This document shows positions 1-10,900 of a stretch of DNA of 64,000 bases, piece by piece. The DNA is taken from the NCBI RefSeq assembly GCF_022682495.2, contig NC_071399.1, forward strand, positions 10,707,342-10,771,341. The letters run 5' to 3'. Position numbers and translations under genes: made by a program. Numbering within the stretch: position 1 is the stretch's first letter; the number at the start of each line of letters is the position of its first letter. The DNA is from Desmodus rotundus. Taxonomy: Eukaryota > Chordata > Mammalia > Chiroptera > Phyllostomidae. The notes beneath the pieces are model-generated. The model did not search any database. It had not been told where the DNA came from and saw only the letters and a program-made list of their open reading frames with translations.

Positions 1-265
1 CATGGATGTGGAGCAGAAAATCTAGCCACACTGTGCCCAGACTTATAGAAACTGTAATATCTAAGTGAGAAAAGCTAGAAGGTAAAAGACAAATACCATA
101 TGATCTCACCTATAAGTGGAACCTAATCAACAAAACAAACAAGTGAGCAATATAGAACTAGAGACATGGAAATAAAGAACAAACTGACAAACAGAGGGGA
201 TGGTGTGGGGGATAATGGGGAAAAGAAGGGGAAAGGTCAAATCAAGGAATTTGTATAAAGGCCCA
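1..265 (+). mobile_element. L1 3'-end fragment (first of three stacked)
   Basis: This is the end of an L1 retrotransposon in sense orientation. It contains the block 'gacaaataccatatgatctc' found near the L1 3' end in many mammals, then an A-rich stretch and a purine-rich G-run typical of the L1 3' UTR. The same block recurs 315 bp downstream, so a second L1 copy or a partial duplication begins near 265. No ORF2 of useful length remains. The left edge is cut by the window. Confidence 0.7.
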
Positions 266-706
266 TAAGTAAATGAATGGATCAAAAAACTATGGTACAT
301 TTGCACAATGGAATACTATGCAGCAGAAAGAAAGAAGGAACTCCTACCCTTTGCAACAGCATGGATGGAACTGGAGAGCATTCTGCTAAGCCAGGCGGTG
401 AAAGACAAATACCATATGATCTCACCTTAAACTAGAACCTAATTGACAAAACAAATAAGCAAGCAAAATATAACCAGAAACATTGAGATTAAGAACAATC
501 TGACAGTAACCAGAGGGGAGGTGGGAGGGGATAATGGGAGGAAAGGGGGAAGGGTTTTCAGGAACAATTATAAAGGACACATGGATAAAACCAAGGTGGG
601 AGTGGGGTGGAAGCAAGGGAGGGAGGTGGGGATGACTGGCAGGGGGGAATGGTGGGGAGTAAATGCAGACAGCTGTAACTGAACAACAATAAAATATTTT
701 TTTTAA
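266..706 (+). mobile_element. L1 ORF2 C-terminal remnant plus 3' UTR and poly(A)
   Basis: The segment begins with the well-known L1 motif 'ggtacatttgcacaatggaa' near 294. It continues through 'gcatggatggaactggagag', a G-rich 3' UTR and the tail 'ctgtaactgaacaacaataa' before an A-rich end near 706. This tail type is what I expect of bat L1s. The minus-strand proline-rich open frames here are only the complement of the G-runs and are not genes. Confidence 0.8.
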
Positions 707-835
707 AAAAGGACCCATGGACAAGGACAAGGGTGGGGGGACGATTGAATGTGGGAGGGGTGGGCAGGGCAGGGGAGAGCAGGGGGGATAGGGACAACTG
801 TAATTGACCAACAATAAATTTTTTTTAATTAAGAA
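707..835 (+). mobile_element. L1 3'-UTR tail, 5'-truncated
   Basis: A third, very short L1 3' end directly follows the poly(A) of the previous copy. It has a 'gacccatggacaaggacaag' block, a G-rich run, the 'gacaactgtaattgaccaac' tail near 792-811 and an AATAAA before an A/T-rich end. It is either an independent severely 5'-truncated insertion into the older tail or a duplication of the 3' end. Confidence 0.75.
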
Positions 836-1353
836 TATTAAAAACTGTAAGGCAAAATATTTGCATTATTTTTAAGACACTATTTGTGATCAAATTTTAG
901 ACCACAATGAAAAACTAAACACTTATGCTATTCATGAACTTTAGGGGCTCAGATGATGAAAAGGAAACCCTTGCAGTTTTGTCTGGAGCACGTTGCTGGC
1001 TCAAGAGTCAGTGAGATGGCCCAACAGTTACTTGAAATCACACGGAAGATCAATGATGCGATGATCTGTGGACAGCACGTGGAACCCCTTTGGGCTCATT
1101 CTTCTTCTTTGTATGCTTCCTCTATTACCACAAATATTTGGATTCAAGTAAGATCACTATATCTTAGATGACATATTTGTTCTTAGTGCTTATTCCCGCA
1201 GCAGACACCCTTCCTATCAGGAATACACTTATTATCAGAAACACAGGTTTGCGTTCCAAGGTTCAAGGCTCTATTTAACCAGGAGCAAATTAACATTCAC
1301 GGCTTTTAGCAGAGGAAAGTTTACCCCTCAAAAATAGTATGTGTGCACAAATA

Positions 1354-1395
1354 TAGATTGTGTGATAACCTGAATAGATTGTGTGATAACCTGAA
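1354..1395. repeat. Perfect 21-bp tandem duplication
   Basis: The unit 'tagattgtgtgataacctga' plus one a occurs twice back to back (1354-1374 and 1375-1395) without mismatch. The surrounding sequence shows no recognised repeat, so this looks like a recent local slippage duplication. Confidence 0.9.
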
Positions 1396-1479
1396 TTATT
1401 ACAAAACCAAGTAAAAGTTTTAAGTAATTCTGAGTAAAGGAGAGAACATCAGACCACTTTGACTAATTCTTCTTTTTTA

Positions 1480-2115
1480 AATTAGCATAGACAAATAGTA
1501 CATTATAAAGTATACATTGACAAAGATGTTGATGCCAGCTTCTGATGGAAATCTAGATTTTACTAAACGATCAAGTACATTTATGCCATCATCAGAATGC
1601 TGAAATGTGAATGGTGCATCTTATGCCAGATTTCATGTTTAAGGAACTATAGGGAGCTTAAAGGTATCTCCACAGAATGGTGAAAACATACAGTGTCACT
1701 GTCAGGAAATAGTACCTTTCTAAAGGTTTTCCCAGTTGGTTTCAGCAGGAGGGAAGCATAAGAAAACATTGGCTCTTTTCTTGCCATCACAAATTCGTAA
1801 GCAGCTAGGAAGATATGAAGAACATCATCTTGGTAATGGTCAGTTGGGCCGTATCCACATGAGGAAAAATAAAAACATTCCTTTGTTATTCATCCAGCTA
1901 AGTTGATCAAGGAAGCAAGCCAAACCCGATAACAAAGCCCAGCCGAATAGCATCCAGAGTAATTCGTACAGCAAGTGAGTCAATGCTTGGTCAGAACAGT
2001 TACACTTACTATAACACACAGACTGAAAATCTCCATAATAAAATATCTGGACGGTATTTCTGTGATCATGCAGCACAACCTTCATCTGATGAATGGTGAC
2101 AACTTCTAGAATCCG
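1480..2115 (-). pseudogene. Decayed protein-like segment, parent unknown
   Basis: On the minus strand three adjacent stretches read like protein in successive frames. An open frame at about 2085-1840 contains 'MKVVLHDHRNTVQIFYYG'. An overlapping shifted frame at about 1885-1648 contains 'DDVLHIFLAAYEFVMARKEP'. A third stretch at about 1600-1490 contains 'LDRLVKSRFPSEAGINIFVN'. The shared orientation and order, with frameshifts between pieces, fit a pseudogene. No intron-like gaps are obvious and there is only a weak A-rich end, so a processed copy is possible but unproven. I do not recognise the parent protein. The alternative is chance open frames in unique DNA. Confidence 0.35.
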
Positions 2116-2639
2116 ATTATGTACTTCTAACTTCGCATAGTTCTTGAATATGATTTAACCTATAGGACAAAAGACTAAATGTAAAGCCTGACTTAATCCT
2201 AAACTTTAGTTTTCTGTATTTGAACCATTTTCTCTGACAGTGCTCTTGCTCACTTGAGTTTTTTGTACATTGCTGAAAAGTACAAAATACTTTATGTCAA
2301 AGGTGCTATAGAAGTTTCTTTGTATTGTACTCCAAGTGAATGCATTCTCTCCAGGTTGCAAGCACAATCAATAAGATGAATGAGATTCTTGAATTCATTT
2401 AGTACCTTGTCTATAATAGTCCCATTTCCAAATCACCATGGAACTTGGCAACTTTTCATCAGGGGCGACCTCAGGACTGAGGAAGCGAGGAGAAAGTATA
2501 GCGTCCTGCCTTGGCACGCTGTGTAATGCCTGACGCACCTGGCGGGCAAGGATGGAAAGCAGGTCTTACTGCGTGCCCCTCTTAAGACATCCTTTCTAAA
2601 AACTTTCTGCTTTTAAAAAGCACTTTAATTAAATTTGAT

Positions 2640-2812
2640 TTGCATATTTTGACTACTAGTAGGTTCAAGCACCTTTTAAAATACCTACTGCCCATTTGGA
2701 ATTGCTGTCTTAGGACTTTCTTATTTGCACCCTTTGCCCATTTTCCTCTTGGTTTCCTCATCTTTTTTTATATTAAGTTTAGGGCTCTTTATAAATTGTA
2801 GCTTATTAATCA
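2640..2812 (-). mobile_element. Old L1 fragment (antisense)
   Basis: The stretch around 'ccctttgcccattttcctct' and 'gggctctttataaattgtag' resembles the antisense of a diverged L1 near its 3' end, where mammalian L1 copies read 'tttgcccatttttt...gttctttatatattctgg'. It is short, heavily diverged and has no clear ends. Minus orientation is assigned because the poly(T)-side motif order matches the complement of L1. Confidence 0.45.
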
Positions 2813-3689
2813 TTTAGTGGTCATCTTCAAAAAAGAAGATTAAAATTATTTCTAAAATATTTTGACTTTTTATGGTATCACCACCATGGTTAGAGTCACA
2901 GGTGTTTTTTTCCAGCCCTAGATGCCTGCAGATGTTACCCAGTATCCACAGAGCTGCCCAGGAGAGCAACATTATTGCCACTGTCACATCCCTTGAGGAC
3001 GCCAAGGCCCATGCCAAGGTTTTCCTAGGGTCTCCATGTCCTTATTCTTCCAAAGCTGCTGCAACCTTCTCCAAGCGGCTCTGGTCATACTCTCCCTGCG
3101 TGGTAGGCAGCGAGACTCTGCCTTGCGGGGAACTCTGCTGTTTGTTAACTGAGTGCACGCTCAGAGCTACTCCTGGTCAGAATCTCATAACGGCCCAGGT
3201 CCCCTGCAACGTCCTCAGCTTCAGATTTCCATTTGGCATCAGCTTAAAAAAAATAAATTTTCACTGGAACGATAAATAGATTTTAGGGCACAGTGGTCTC
3301 AATTCATTCTTCACATGCATTTTCCCCTAATAATAGCAAGAACAGCAGCAGCAACTTGCAGAGATGTAACTCAACCTATTACAGAGATGATTTCTCCCCC
3401 ATTTTCGTGCTGAGCAGTTGTCTCCCTGGAGCCACAGATATCGGCTGCTTCACATTTGCATAACTACATTCAAGTGGTTTTCCAGAACAAAGGAACAGTG
3501 TGTCTCAAGATTTTTTTAAACCTCGGCAAACAGAGCTCTCTGTTTTAATTTTCTTCTTCTTCTAACTTCACACAATTTTAAAAGAAGCTCAAAGTGCTTT
3601 GGATTCTCTCTCCACTTCAAATCTCCCTAAGGAGAAAGCTCTCTCCAACTATACCCTGAGATCACCCCTGGGAAGATGGCTGGGGAAGG

Positions 3690-3790
3690 TCATCTCTCTT
3701 TAAATTAATTAATACATTTCAAGCACTTAGAACGGTGTCTACAAACAGCCAGTGCTCAACCAACATTCGTTAGCTCTTAATATTCCCCTT
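3690..3790 (+). mobile_element. MIR SINE 3' part
   Basis: The sequence 'cacttagaacggtgtctaca' followed by 'cagtgctcaaccaacattcg' corresponds to the conserved end of the mammalian MIR SINE (cacttagaacagtgcctggca ... gctcaataaatgt). It is an old, diverged partial copy. Confidence 0.5.
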
Positions 3791-4016
3791 GCTCACCCAG
3801 CCCTACCACATCCTTGCTAGTTTACTTTCTTACAATCCCTAGGTAGAGAAATAGGATCCAGCGCTAAGGCCTGTCTCTGGAGATGCAACAAGGCCAGTCC
3901 TAGTGTCCAAAGATCATTATAATGTGCCCTGTTCTGGAAACTACTGGAGAGAGAGAGTCACTAGGGAGCTCCTGCAGCTGCAAGTTAGCAGGCAGTTCAG
4001 ACTCCAGGGTCAGGCT

Positions 4017-4053
4017 GTCTGTTCAGACCACGTTCTGAACAGACCACGGTCTG
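4017..4053. repeat. Two overlapping short palindromes
   Basis: Positions 4021-4040 form a hairpin with arms 'gttcaga' and 'tctgaac' around a 6-nt loop. Positions 4040-4053 ('cagaccacggtctg') form a second with 6-bp arms around 2 nt. The pieces 'cagaccac' recur, so the block may have arisen by an inverted or templated duplication. No function is evident. Confidence 0.7.
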
Positions 4054-4184
4054 TTGATGAGACCAAGACACTGGCTTAGGTCAGGCCTGCAGGTATAGAC
4101 AGTGGACAGGGTGCTGGGAAGAGTGCTGTGTCGCAATCTAGCAGAAACTTGCACTGGATCCCCCTCGGATAGAAAAACAATAGT

Positions 4185-4425
4185 GCAGAATTCAGAGTCA
4201 CACCGATTGGTTCCTGGTTCCAGGGCCGGTTGAGCCTTTTACTTGATACGTGATCTTACACAAGGTGGCTAACCTCAGTTTCTTCCTCTGTGAAGTGGGG
4301 GTACTAACAGTACTGCTTCAGGGGGTGTGGTACGGATTAAGTATAGGTTATGTATGCAGCATGTTTTAGAACAGTTCCTGGCGTATTGTGAGGTATGGCA
4401 CTTGCTGGCTTGTTAAGGATCATAG
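4185..4425 (+). mobile_element. MIR SINE, near full length
   Basis: The order of motifs matches the MIR consensus in sense orientation. A 'gtgatcttacacaaggtggct' core is followed by 'cctcagtttcttcctctgtg', 'aagtgggggtactaacagta' and the tail 'agaacagttcctggcgtatt'. This is an ancient tRNA-derived SINE shared across mammals. Confidence 0.8.
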
Positions 4426-4584
4426 GTTACTGAGGGGAGCCGGGTCACAGGGCCAGCACTGCTGGCCCTGGTCATAGGGATAAAAGGCCCAGCAAGGGAC
4501 AGAGCTGGGGGCTCCTGCAGCACAGCAGAGCTCTGCAGGCGCAGAGGGTGAGTTCACCGTGGGATCCAGTTAGTGGTGCAGCGA

Positions 4585-5083
4585 GCGGACTAGTCGGGTT
4601 CTCCAGAGAAACAGGCCTGATAGGATTTATACGTATCTGGAGATTTATTATAGGAATTAGCTCGTGTGGTTCTGGTAGCCCACAAGTCCCTTTATCTGTC
4701 CTCTGCAGCTGGAGAACCAGGAAACCAAGGGTGCCATCTAGTTGGTCCCAGTCTGTGACCCGAGATTTGAAAATCAACGGAATCAATTCTGATCTGAGAC
4801 CGAGAGCCCGAGAACCGTGAGCACGAAGTCTGAGGACAGGAGAAGACAGGTCTGGCTCCAGTGGAGGCAGGGTCAGCTCGCCCTTCCTCTGCACTTCTAC
4901 CCTATTGGTGAGCGAAACAGGTTGGATGGTGGCCACTCTGCGGTGGGGAGGGCCATCTGCTTGACTCAGCTCACCAACTTAAATGCTAATCTCTTCCAGA
5001 AACACCTTCAAGACACACCCAGAAATGTGTTACCAGCTCTCTGACCATCCTTTGCCCAAACTGACACGAGGGTAACCACCACA
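4585..5083 (-). mobile_element. MLT2-type ERVL LTR (antisense, solo)
   Basis: The + strand opens with 'gactagtcgggttctccaga' and 'gaaacaggcctgatagg'. It continues through 'agatttattataggaattag' and 'aatgctaatctcttccagaa', and ends with 'aactgacacgagggtaacca' and 'ccaca'. These are the complement of the MLT2/ERVL LTR, which runs from tgtgatggttaatttta to ctggagaaccctgactaataca. Only LTR sequence is present, with no internal region, so it is a solo LTR. The open frames crossing it are by-products. A related copy lies at 60207-60747. Confidence 0.75.
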
Positions 5084-5159
5084 AACAAGCCTTTCTTTCA
5101 AGTCTTCACCACTATGAATGAATCACTAATACCAAAAAATACCACTAAAATAGTATTGT

Positions 5160-5328
5160 ACATGTTTTGCCTATTTGACCCATTTATTCTCTGAATTTAA
5201 GCTCCACAAAGACAGGATTTTTCATCTGTTTTGTTCACAGTTTTGTCACTGTTATCCTCAGTACCTCCTATGGACTCTGAAACATAGCAGGTGCTCAGAA
5301 CGTATTAGTTGAATGAATGACTAAGGGA
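5160..5328 (+). mobile_element. L2 LINE 3' end
   Basis: Motifs 'tttaagctccacaaagacag', 'ttgttcacagttttgtcact' and 'cataacaggtgctcag'-like text through 'ttgaatgaatgactaag' follow the order of the L2 3' terminus (gctccttgagggcaggga ... tgctcaataaatgtttgttgaatgaatga). It is a typical short ancient L2 tail. Confidence 0.75.
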
Positions 5329-5739
5329 ATTAGTGAATCGTGATGAGACTGAGTCTTCATATGGAGACATAATTATGGACCCAGCTGGGAAGATGAGCAG
5401 ATGGGGAAGACAAGATAAATGCCCTTCTCTACTGAGAGTGGGGTACATGTCAACTGAAGAGATAAACTTTTGCCTACACAGGTACTATATATTTTTTTTC
5501 AGTTCACCCAGAGTTAAACTATAAGCCTCCCAGCTATAAGCCAAGATTTTGAGTATTAACTATTTGACTGCAGGTGTGATGTCTACAGAGTGTTGAACCC
5601 AAAATGTCAGGCCTTCACATCAATACCTGGAAAATGACAGTGGCCAGCAAAGGGTGGCATACTACATGTCACATGTGACAGGGAAAATTAAGTCTGCTTC
5701 ACTGCCTCCTCACAGAAACGTCACCAACATCTTCTTTAG

Positions 5740-5850
5740 AAAATGTTCACTTTCCTTCCTAGACTCTAAGCTTTGTGAGGGCAAGAGCAATATATACTCC
5801 ATCATAATTCCAGCACCTAAACTAATTCAGTGACTGTTATGTGGGAGGTG
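5740..5850 (+). mobile_element. L2 LINE 3' fragment
   Basis: The text 'agactctaagctttgtgagg' and 'gcaagagcaatatatactcc', then 'aattccagcacctaaac', matches the L2 3' end pattern of 'ctgtgagctccttgagggca ... ccccagcacctagcac'. It is truncated before the usual tgaatgaatga ending. Confidence 0.6.
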
Positions 5851-8320
5851 GCTGCAGTTATTTGATTAATTAACTTATCAATTTTACAGGTAATCCAACT
5901 TAGGAGGTGCATTGACAAAACAAAAATATTTTCTCATAGCAGGCAAAATGTTTTTTTGTAGTGGTAAAAGTGAGAAATTAATGACCAGAAAAAAGACTTT
6001 GGTTGTAGTCAGACAAACTGTGAGAAGTTGACCAGTTTCCTTAATCCTTTCAAAACCTATAAATACCTCTGTGGTTTAAATAAACCATAAAACTATAGTT
6101 TGCAATTTAGAATGGAAAACATTACTTATTTTCAGCCCTTAAGTGAATCAGAAGGCAAGTGACCTGAAGCATTCAACACAGTTATTTTGTTATATAAATG
6201 GTATTTTAAAGAACTCATTAAATAGTTTATTTATCTGTAAAGTAGTTACACTTTCTGTTTTACCTATAGAGTGCAGATGAAATGATTTAAATTTTGTAAG
6301 CTGAGAAATGCTGTTAAAAATAATCTTTTATATTGTATTTAAGTTTATTTATTCAGTGATAAGTGCAATTGCAGAAATTTTGGCTTAATATCTTTTCAGG
6401 TTTTTTATTTTGTTTTTGATACTGTAACTATACAGCTTTCAGGTTATCACTGGGTTCTTTCTTTTTGTAGCACTCATATAAAATTTTTATGAACTCTCTG
6501 TGTAACCTATCGTTTATTGTCCCTCAGGTTGTTATACTTAAATACTTTAGGTCCAGCATTTTATAGGATACACTTATTCCAAGTAAATAACTCATTCCAA
6601 GTAAGAAACTCATTTCTGCATATTTCTTTACTGCTCGCTTATCTACTGTGACAAATGCCCTTTCAAAAGATTAACAACATGGAATGTTTCAAATCTTAGG
6701 CAAGGTGATAGAAAATTAGTTTGAACCACAGATTTCGAATATTTAATAAAGCATTAGCGAAGAAACTAACCAACCAACCAAATAAAAAAAACAACCAATT
6801 TATTATTTTGACAGATCCTAAACCAAAAAACTCATTTTAAATAGCTACAATCTTTCATTTGCTCCATTATGGTTAAAAGTCTGCCAGTAATTCCATTATA
6901 AAACCTATTTCCAGAGAGATTCTATTTGTCAATAAAAATTAATTACAGTTTGAGTTTTTTATGTTGCTGTAATATACCATGAAATTTTGTTCCTAAAATC
7001 ATATGGCTCTAGAGAATACTGCTGGCTTCCCCATTGCATCCCACCCCCCACCTCCCAAATGGTTTGGTAGACAAGTGGACAGAGACTTTTTAAATGTCTG
7101 TCTCTGGGTTTCTACACAACACACAACAACCGATGATGTCGCTAGCTATTCCTAAACATACATAGTGTGCTTTCTTAAATGACAACCTGATAATAATTAC
7201 TTTTTTGAGTAAATCATATATATAAAATCCAAAATAAAGGACACATTTTGGGTAACTGGGAAGTAGTACTTTAGGTTAGATATTTCCAAATCAAATCTTT
7301 ACAATTTTGTGTATGTGTGTAGGTAATGATTAGGGTAATGCTAGCGTCTGTAACAAAAAAAATTCCCATAATAGCAGTTTTTTTAATGCCTATGGGACTG
7401 TTCTGGATGGCAGACAGTCAGTTGTGTATCTCTCAGACGATTGTTTAGGGACCTAGTTTGAAAGAGATTTTTACCTTCAACACATGGCTTCCAAGATTAT
7501 CAGCTTCCCTAATTCCTGGTATCTGGAAGTGGAAAGAACATAGAAGGACATGAATGAGAGTTTCATGGGCTGAACCTGGAGTGGCACCTATCACTGATAT
7601 TCAAATTTCATTGGCCAGAACTCCTGTCAGCAAGGGAGGCTGGGAAATGGAGTCTAGCTTCCTGCATGGGAAGAAACACAGAAATGTGAAAACACAGATT
7701 TTGAAAAGCAGTTATTAACAATTGCCACAACCTGCGTGATTGATCCACACACAGCATTGGGGACAAAGTCACATAGCTTCATTTAAACTTTTCATGTAAG
7801 ATAAAGGTGGCCATGTTTCCTCCTGATTTTCTGTAAGTCATTATCTACCTTGAGCAAAAGGATGCGTAGTCCACACTTAGGTCAGGTTGGATTATAGAAG
7901 AGGTCTACTTATTTATTTAATTGATAATATATTCAAAATTGATCTTTTCCTAAAAAACTCATTTAAAAATCAAAGTTTCCATAATTTAATGCATATCTTT
8001 GAGAGAGTAGCTTAGAGGTCATTTCACTGGGCCTTCCAATACAAATTACTCAAATTAATCTGAGCCATATGACATTAATTGGTCACTCGTACACTGGAAC
8101 TTGTCATAATCAAGCTCTTAGAGATCAAAGTCTTTGCTTTACACTAGAGCTTTCAAATTAGAGAGAATCATGAAGGTCATGTGGGATGGGACACAAATCC
8201 CTAATTAGTAAAATATGAGACCAATTAGGTGACTATTCCCTTTTTAAAAATGTCATAGATGATTATGATTTAGCTTTGTCAAAGAGATTCTTTCATGAAT
8301 CATGTCTCCAATGGCCTTGA
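5851..8320. other. AT-rich unique sequence, no gene seen
   Basis: About 2.5 kb of AT-rich DNA contains no open frame of 60 or more codons and no repeat that I can name. There are small low-complexity patches, such as (aacc)n-like text near 6770 and a C-run near 7045. Splice-like or promoter-like signals are not convincing. Confidence 0.6.
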
Positions 8321-8329
8321 TAAAGCAAA

Positions 8330-8700
8330 CCCTATATTTTTAACAAATGCGTAAGACCACCCATGTGGGAGAGTTCACATGGCAAGGGACAGAGGGTGGC
8401 TTTTGGCCAACAGCCAATGAGGAATGTCAGCTCTCGGTGTGACAGCCCAGAGAAAGTGAATGCTGCCCCAAAGCACCAGGTGGGCATGCAGAAAAGTGCT
8501 TCACTGGTCAAGCCTTCAGATGAAACCACAGCCCCTGGGCCCACATTTTGCTTGCAGCCTCATGAGAGACTGAGCAGCAGAGGGCGCAGCTAAGTCAAGC
8601 CCATATTCCTGACATGCAGAAACAGTGCGATTCTAAATGCGTGTTGTTTTAGCTTCTAAGTTTGGGGGTGACTTTTAATTAGAAATTGATGACTAATATG
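8330..8700 (+). mobile_element. MLT1-type MaLR LTR (sense)
   Basis: The right half carries the order 'gagagactgagcagcagagg', 'cagctaagtcaagcccatat', 'tcctgacatgcagaaacagt' and 'gttttagcttctaagtttgg', ending near 'gatgactaatatg'. This is the 3' part of MLT1-family MaLR LTRs. The left half is too diverged to place its start exactly. Short open frames on both strands here are incidental. Confidence 0.6.
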
Positions 8701-10535
8701 TGACTCAAACTGTGCCATTTACATACTCAGCTGACTCAGAAGTGATCTCCTAAAAATGGAAACTATCTTTTAAATTTTGGTGTAATTGATGCCTAACAAT
8801 AAATACTTGTTTAATTAAGTGCTTGAACAAGTATAAAGTGTGTGTGAAGCCTCTGGTCTCTGGTCCTCTGTGCTGTGCAGCTCAGAGGAAAGAGCATCCT
8901 CAGAGTCCCTGTTTGCTCCTCAGGATTGGTTATTGGTACTTCCATCACACGGGTGAAGTTCACAGGCTACAGTCATGTGACCTTCTGTGTCTTTTCACCA
9001 ACTCCCATCCGCAGACACTGCCAGATGCCCGCAGAGGAGGTTTTGTATATTTGTATCATTACACAACTTTTCCACACATGGATATTTTTCATTAGTTTCT
9101 ATTGATTTAACTTTTCTTCACAGATCTATAGTTTAGATTTCGGAAACATATTAACACACTATATGGTGTGTATAATATAAGCAGTTTTTAACTGCTTAGT
9201 TATGGATTCATTATAAAGCTTTACTATTTTTAAATATATCACATTTAAAGAATATGAAGGATTCATATTCTTTAGAAGCAAAAGAAGAATTATAATATAT
9301 GAATATAAATAAATGTGTAAGTGTATAAACTAGAGCATATGCTTGTTTTACTTCTTATTTATTACTAAACAATGAAATTATAAAGCCCATCCTGTTGATT
9401 TTGATAGAATACCCAAGTTGATAATAATAAATAATAATGCCAAAAATCAATTGCAAAATTTTATTCCTTGCCAAATGATGGAAGCTCTTGGTATTTTGAA
9501 AGGAAGGTATGTAGGAATAGAGAACATTCAAACTGATGTGTTTGCTTTCAGCACAAAGAATATGAATTAGAAAAATCAGGAGGTGGAGAAATGTCACTTA
9601 TTGCCTCTGAGATTAATGATTACTCAACAATAAGCCACTTCACTGTAAGCCATATGTCTGCAGGAATTTAGAGAATTGCTTATTTTTCATCTAACATCTG
9701 GATATATGGGCTTTGTAAGTTTCTGAGGGCTTCTATTGGTCAGTGGCATTTTGCATTTGCTTTGAAATACTCTATGAACAAAGAGAATAAAATAAAAATA
9801 ATTAATAGGCAGCAAATTGGAGTAAAACCTCCAGTAATTGTTGGCAATCAAGAAATTGAAATAGTCTGTAGCCTATAATTTCATGAATTTTTAAAATTAT
9901 AATTTTAGGGTTTTTTAAACCTATAATCAATTCACCTATAGGAAGCATTTGTTGTGAACAATAATGGCTTAAAAGGCTTTTCTCCATGCATTATACTCAG
10001 GGTAATATGTGACCCACTGCAATTTATTATATATAATGATTATTAGCACATTATATGAATATAACAGAGGTCTGTATTGTTCCTTTTACTTAACTTTGTT
10101 ATAACAAGCTTTGAAGACAGAGAGCATTGCCAATTATTTTTCTCATTGAAATTAAGTATTTTAAGTTTCTAGTACTTAATACAATGGAAGTTGCAAAATG
10201 GTATAAGAGCTGCATTATTCTCCAGGTACAATCTGTGGAGCTAAATAATACATCCCTTGAAAGGATAATCATTTAAATAGAATTAGTGCAGATTTGGTCT
10301 CTAAATTGAGGATGGGACCAAATCATTATGTGGATAGAGTGCTAAATGATACTTGATACTAAATCAAATAGTGTTGATAAAATTCCTAGGACAATGCCAG
10401 GCCATAGTAAGGACTTGAAAAGTTTTGAATTTGCTTTTACAGCAGAAGAGTCTTCAGTCTCCTCATGCTTCACTCAGATACACAAAATTGCATCTCTCTA
10501 ACTCATCTGCTCTTCCTCATGAGCCTTTGTATCAG
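8701..10535. other. Unique AT-rich sequence, no gene seen
   Basis: The only open frames are short (90 codons or fewer), on both strands, with no recognisable domain. The 8880-9050 part is somewhat GC-richer but shows no splice-bounded exon. The rest, notably 9150-9350 and 10020-10080, is AT-rich with many short palindromes. Confidence 0.55.
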
Positions 10536-10539
10536 CCCC

Positions 10540-10900
10540 TTAGGGCTTCTGCCACAAAGTATCACAAATTGGGTGACTTAAAACAACAGAAATCATTGTC
10601 TCACTGCTCTGAAGTCTGAAAGTCCGAAACAGGAGCGGCAGAGCCACTTGCTTTTGAGATTCCCCCTTTGCCTCATTTAGCATTTCCTGAGGACACCAGT
10701 CAGGCTGAATTAAGGGCCCACCCTTCTCCAGTATGACCTTGCCTTAACTAATTTTATCTGCAATAACCCTATTTCCAAATTGTCATATTCTGACATGTTA
10801 TGACCCTTCATTAGGGCACATTCTATAATTTTCTTATGTGAATTATGCTTGTGTAGTAAGTTATACAACCAATGGTAAGAGTTCCAGGGTTTCATTAGTG
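10540..10900 (-). mobile_element. MLT1-type MaLR LTR (antisense)
   Basis: The + strand shows 'gcttctgccacaaagtatca', 'caaattgggtgacttaaaac', 'aacagaaatcattgtctcac', 'gaggacaccagtcaggctga', 'agggcccacccttctccagt' and 'tgcaataaccctatttccaa'. These appear in the order expected for the complement of an MLT1 MaLR LTR. The centre is shortened. No internal retroviral region adjoins it. Confidence 0.7.

Noticed and set aside
422..814. 130-codon proline-rich minus-strand frame
   Set aside because: It is the complement of G-rich L1 3' UTR sequence and spans two separate L1 tails; it has no domain and no gene context.
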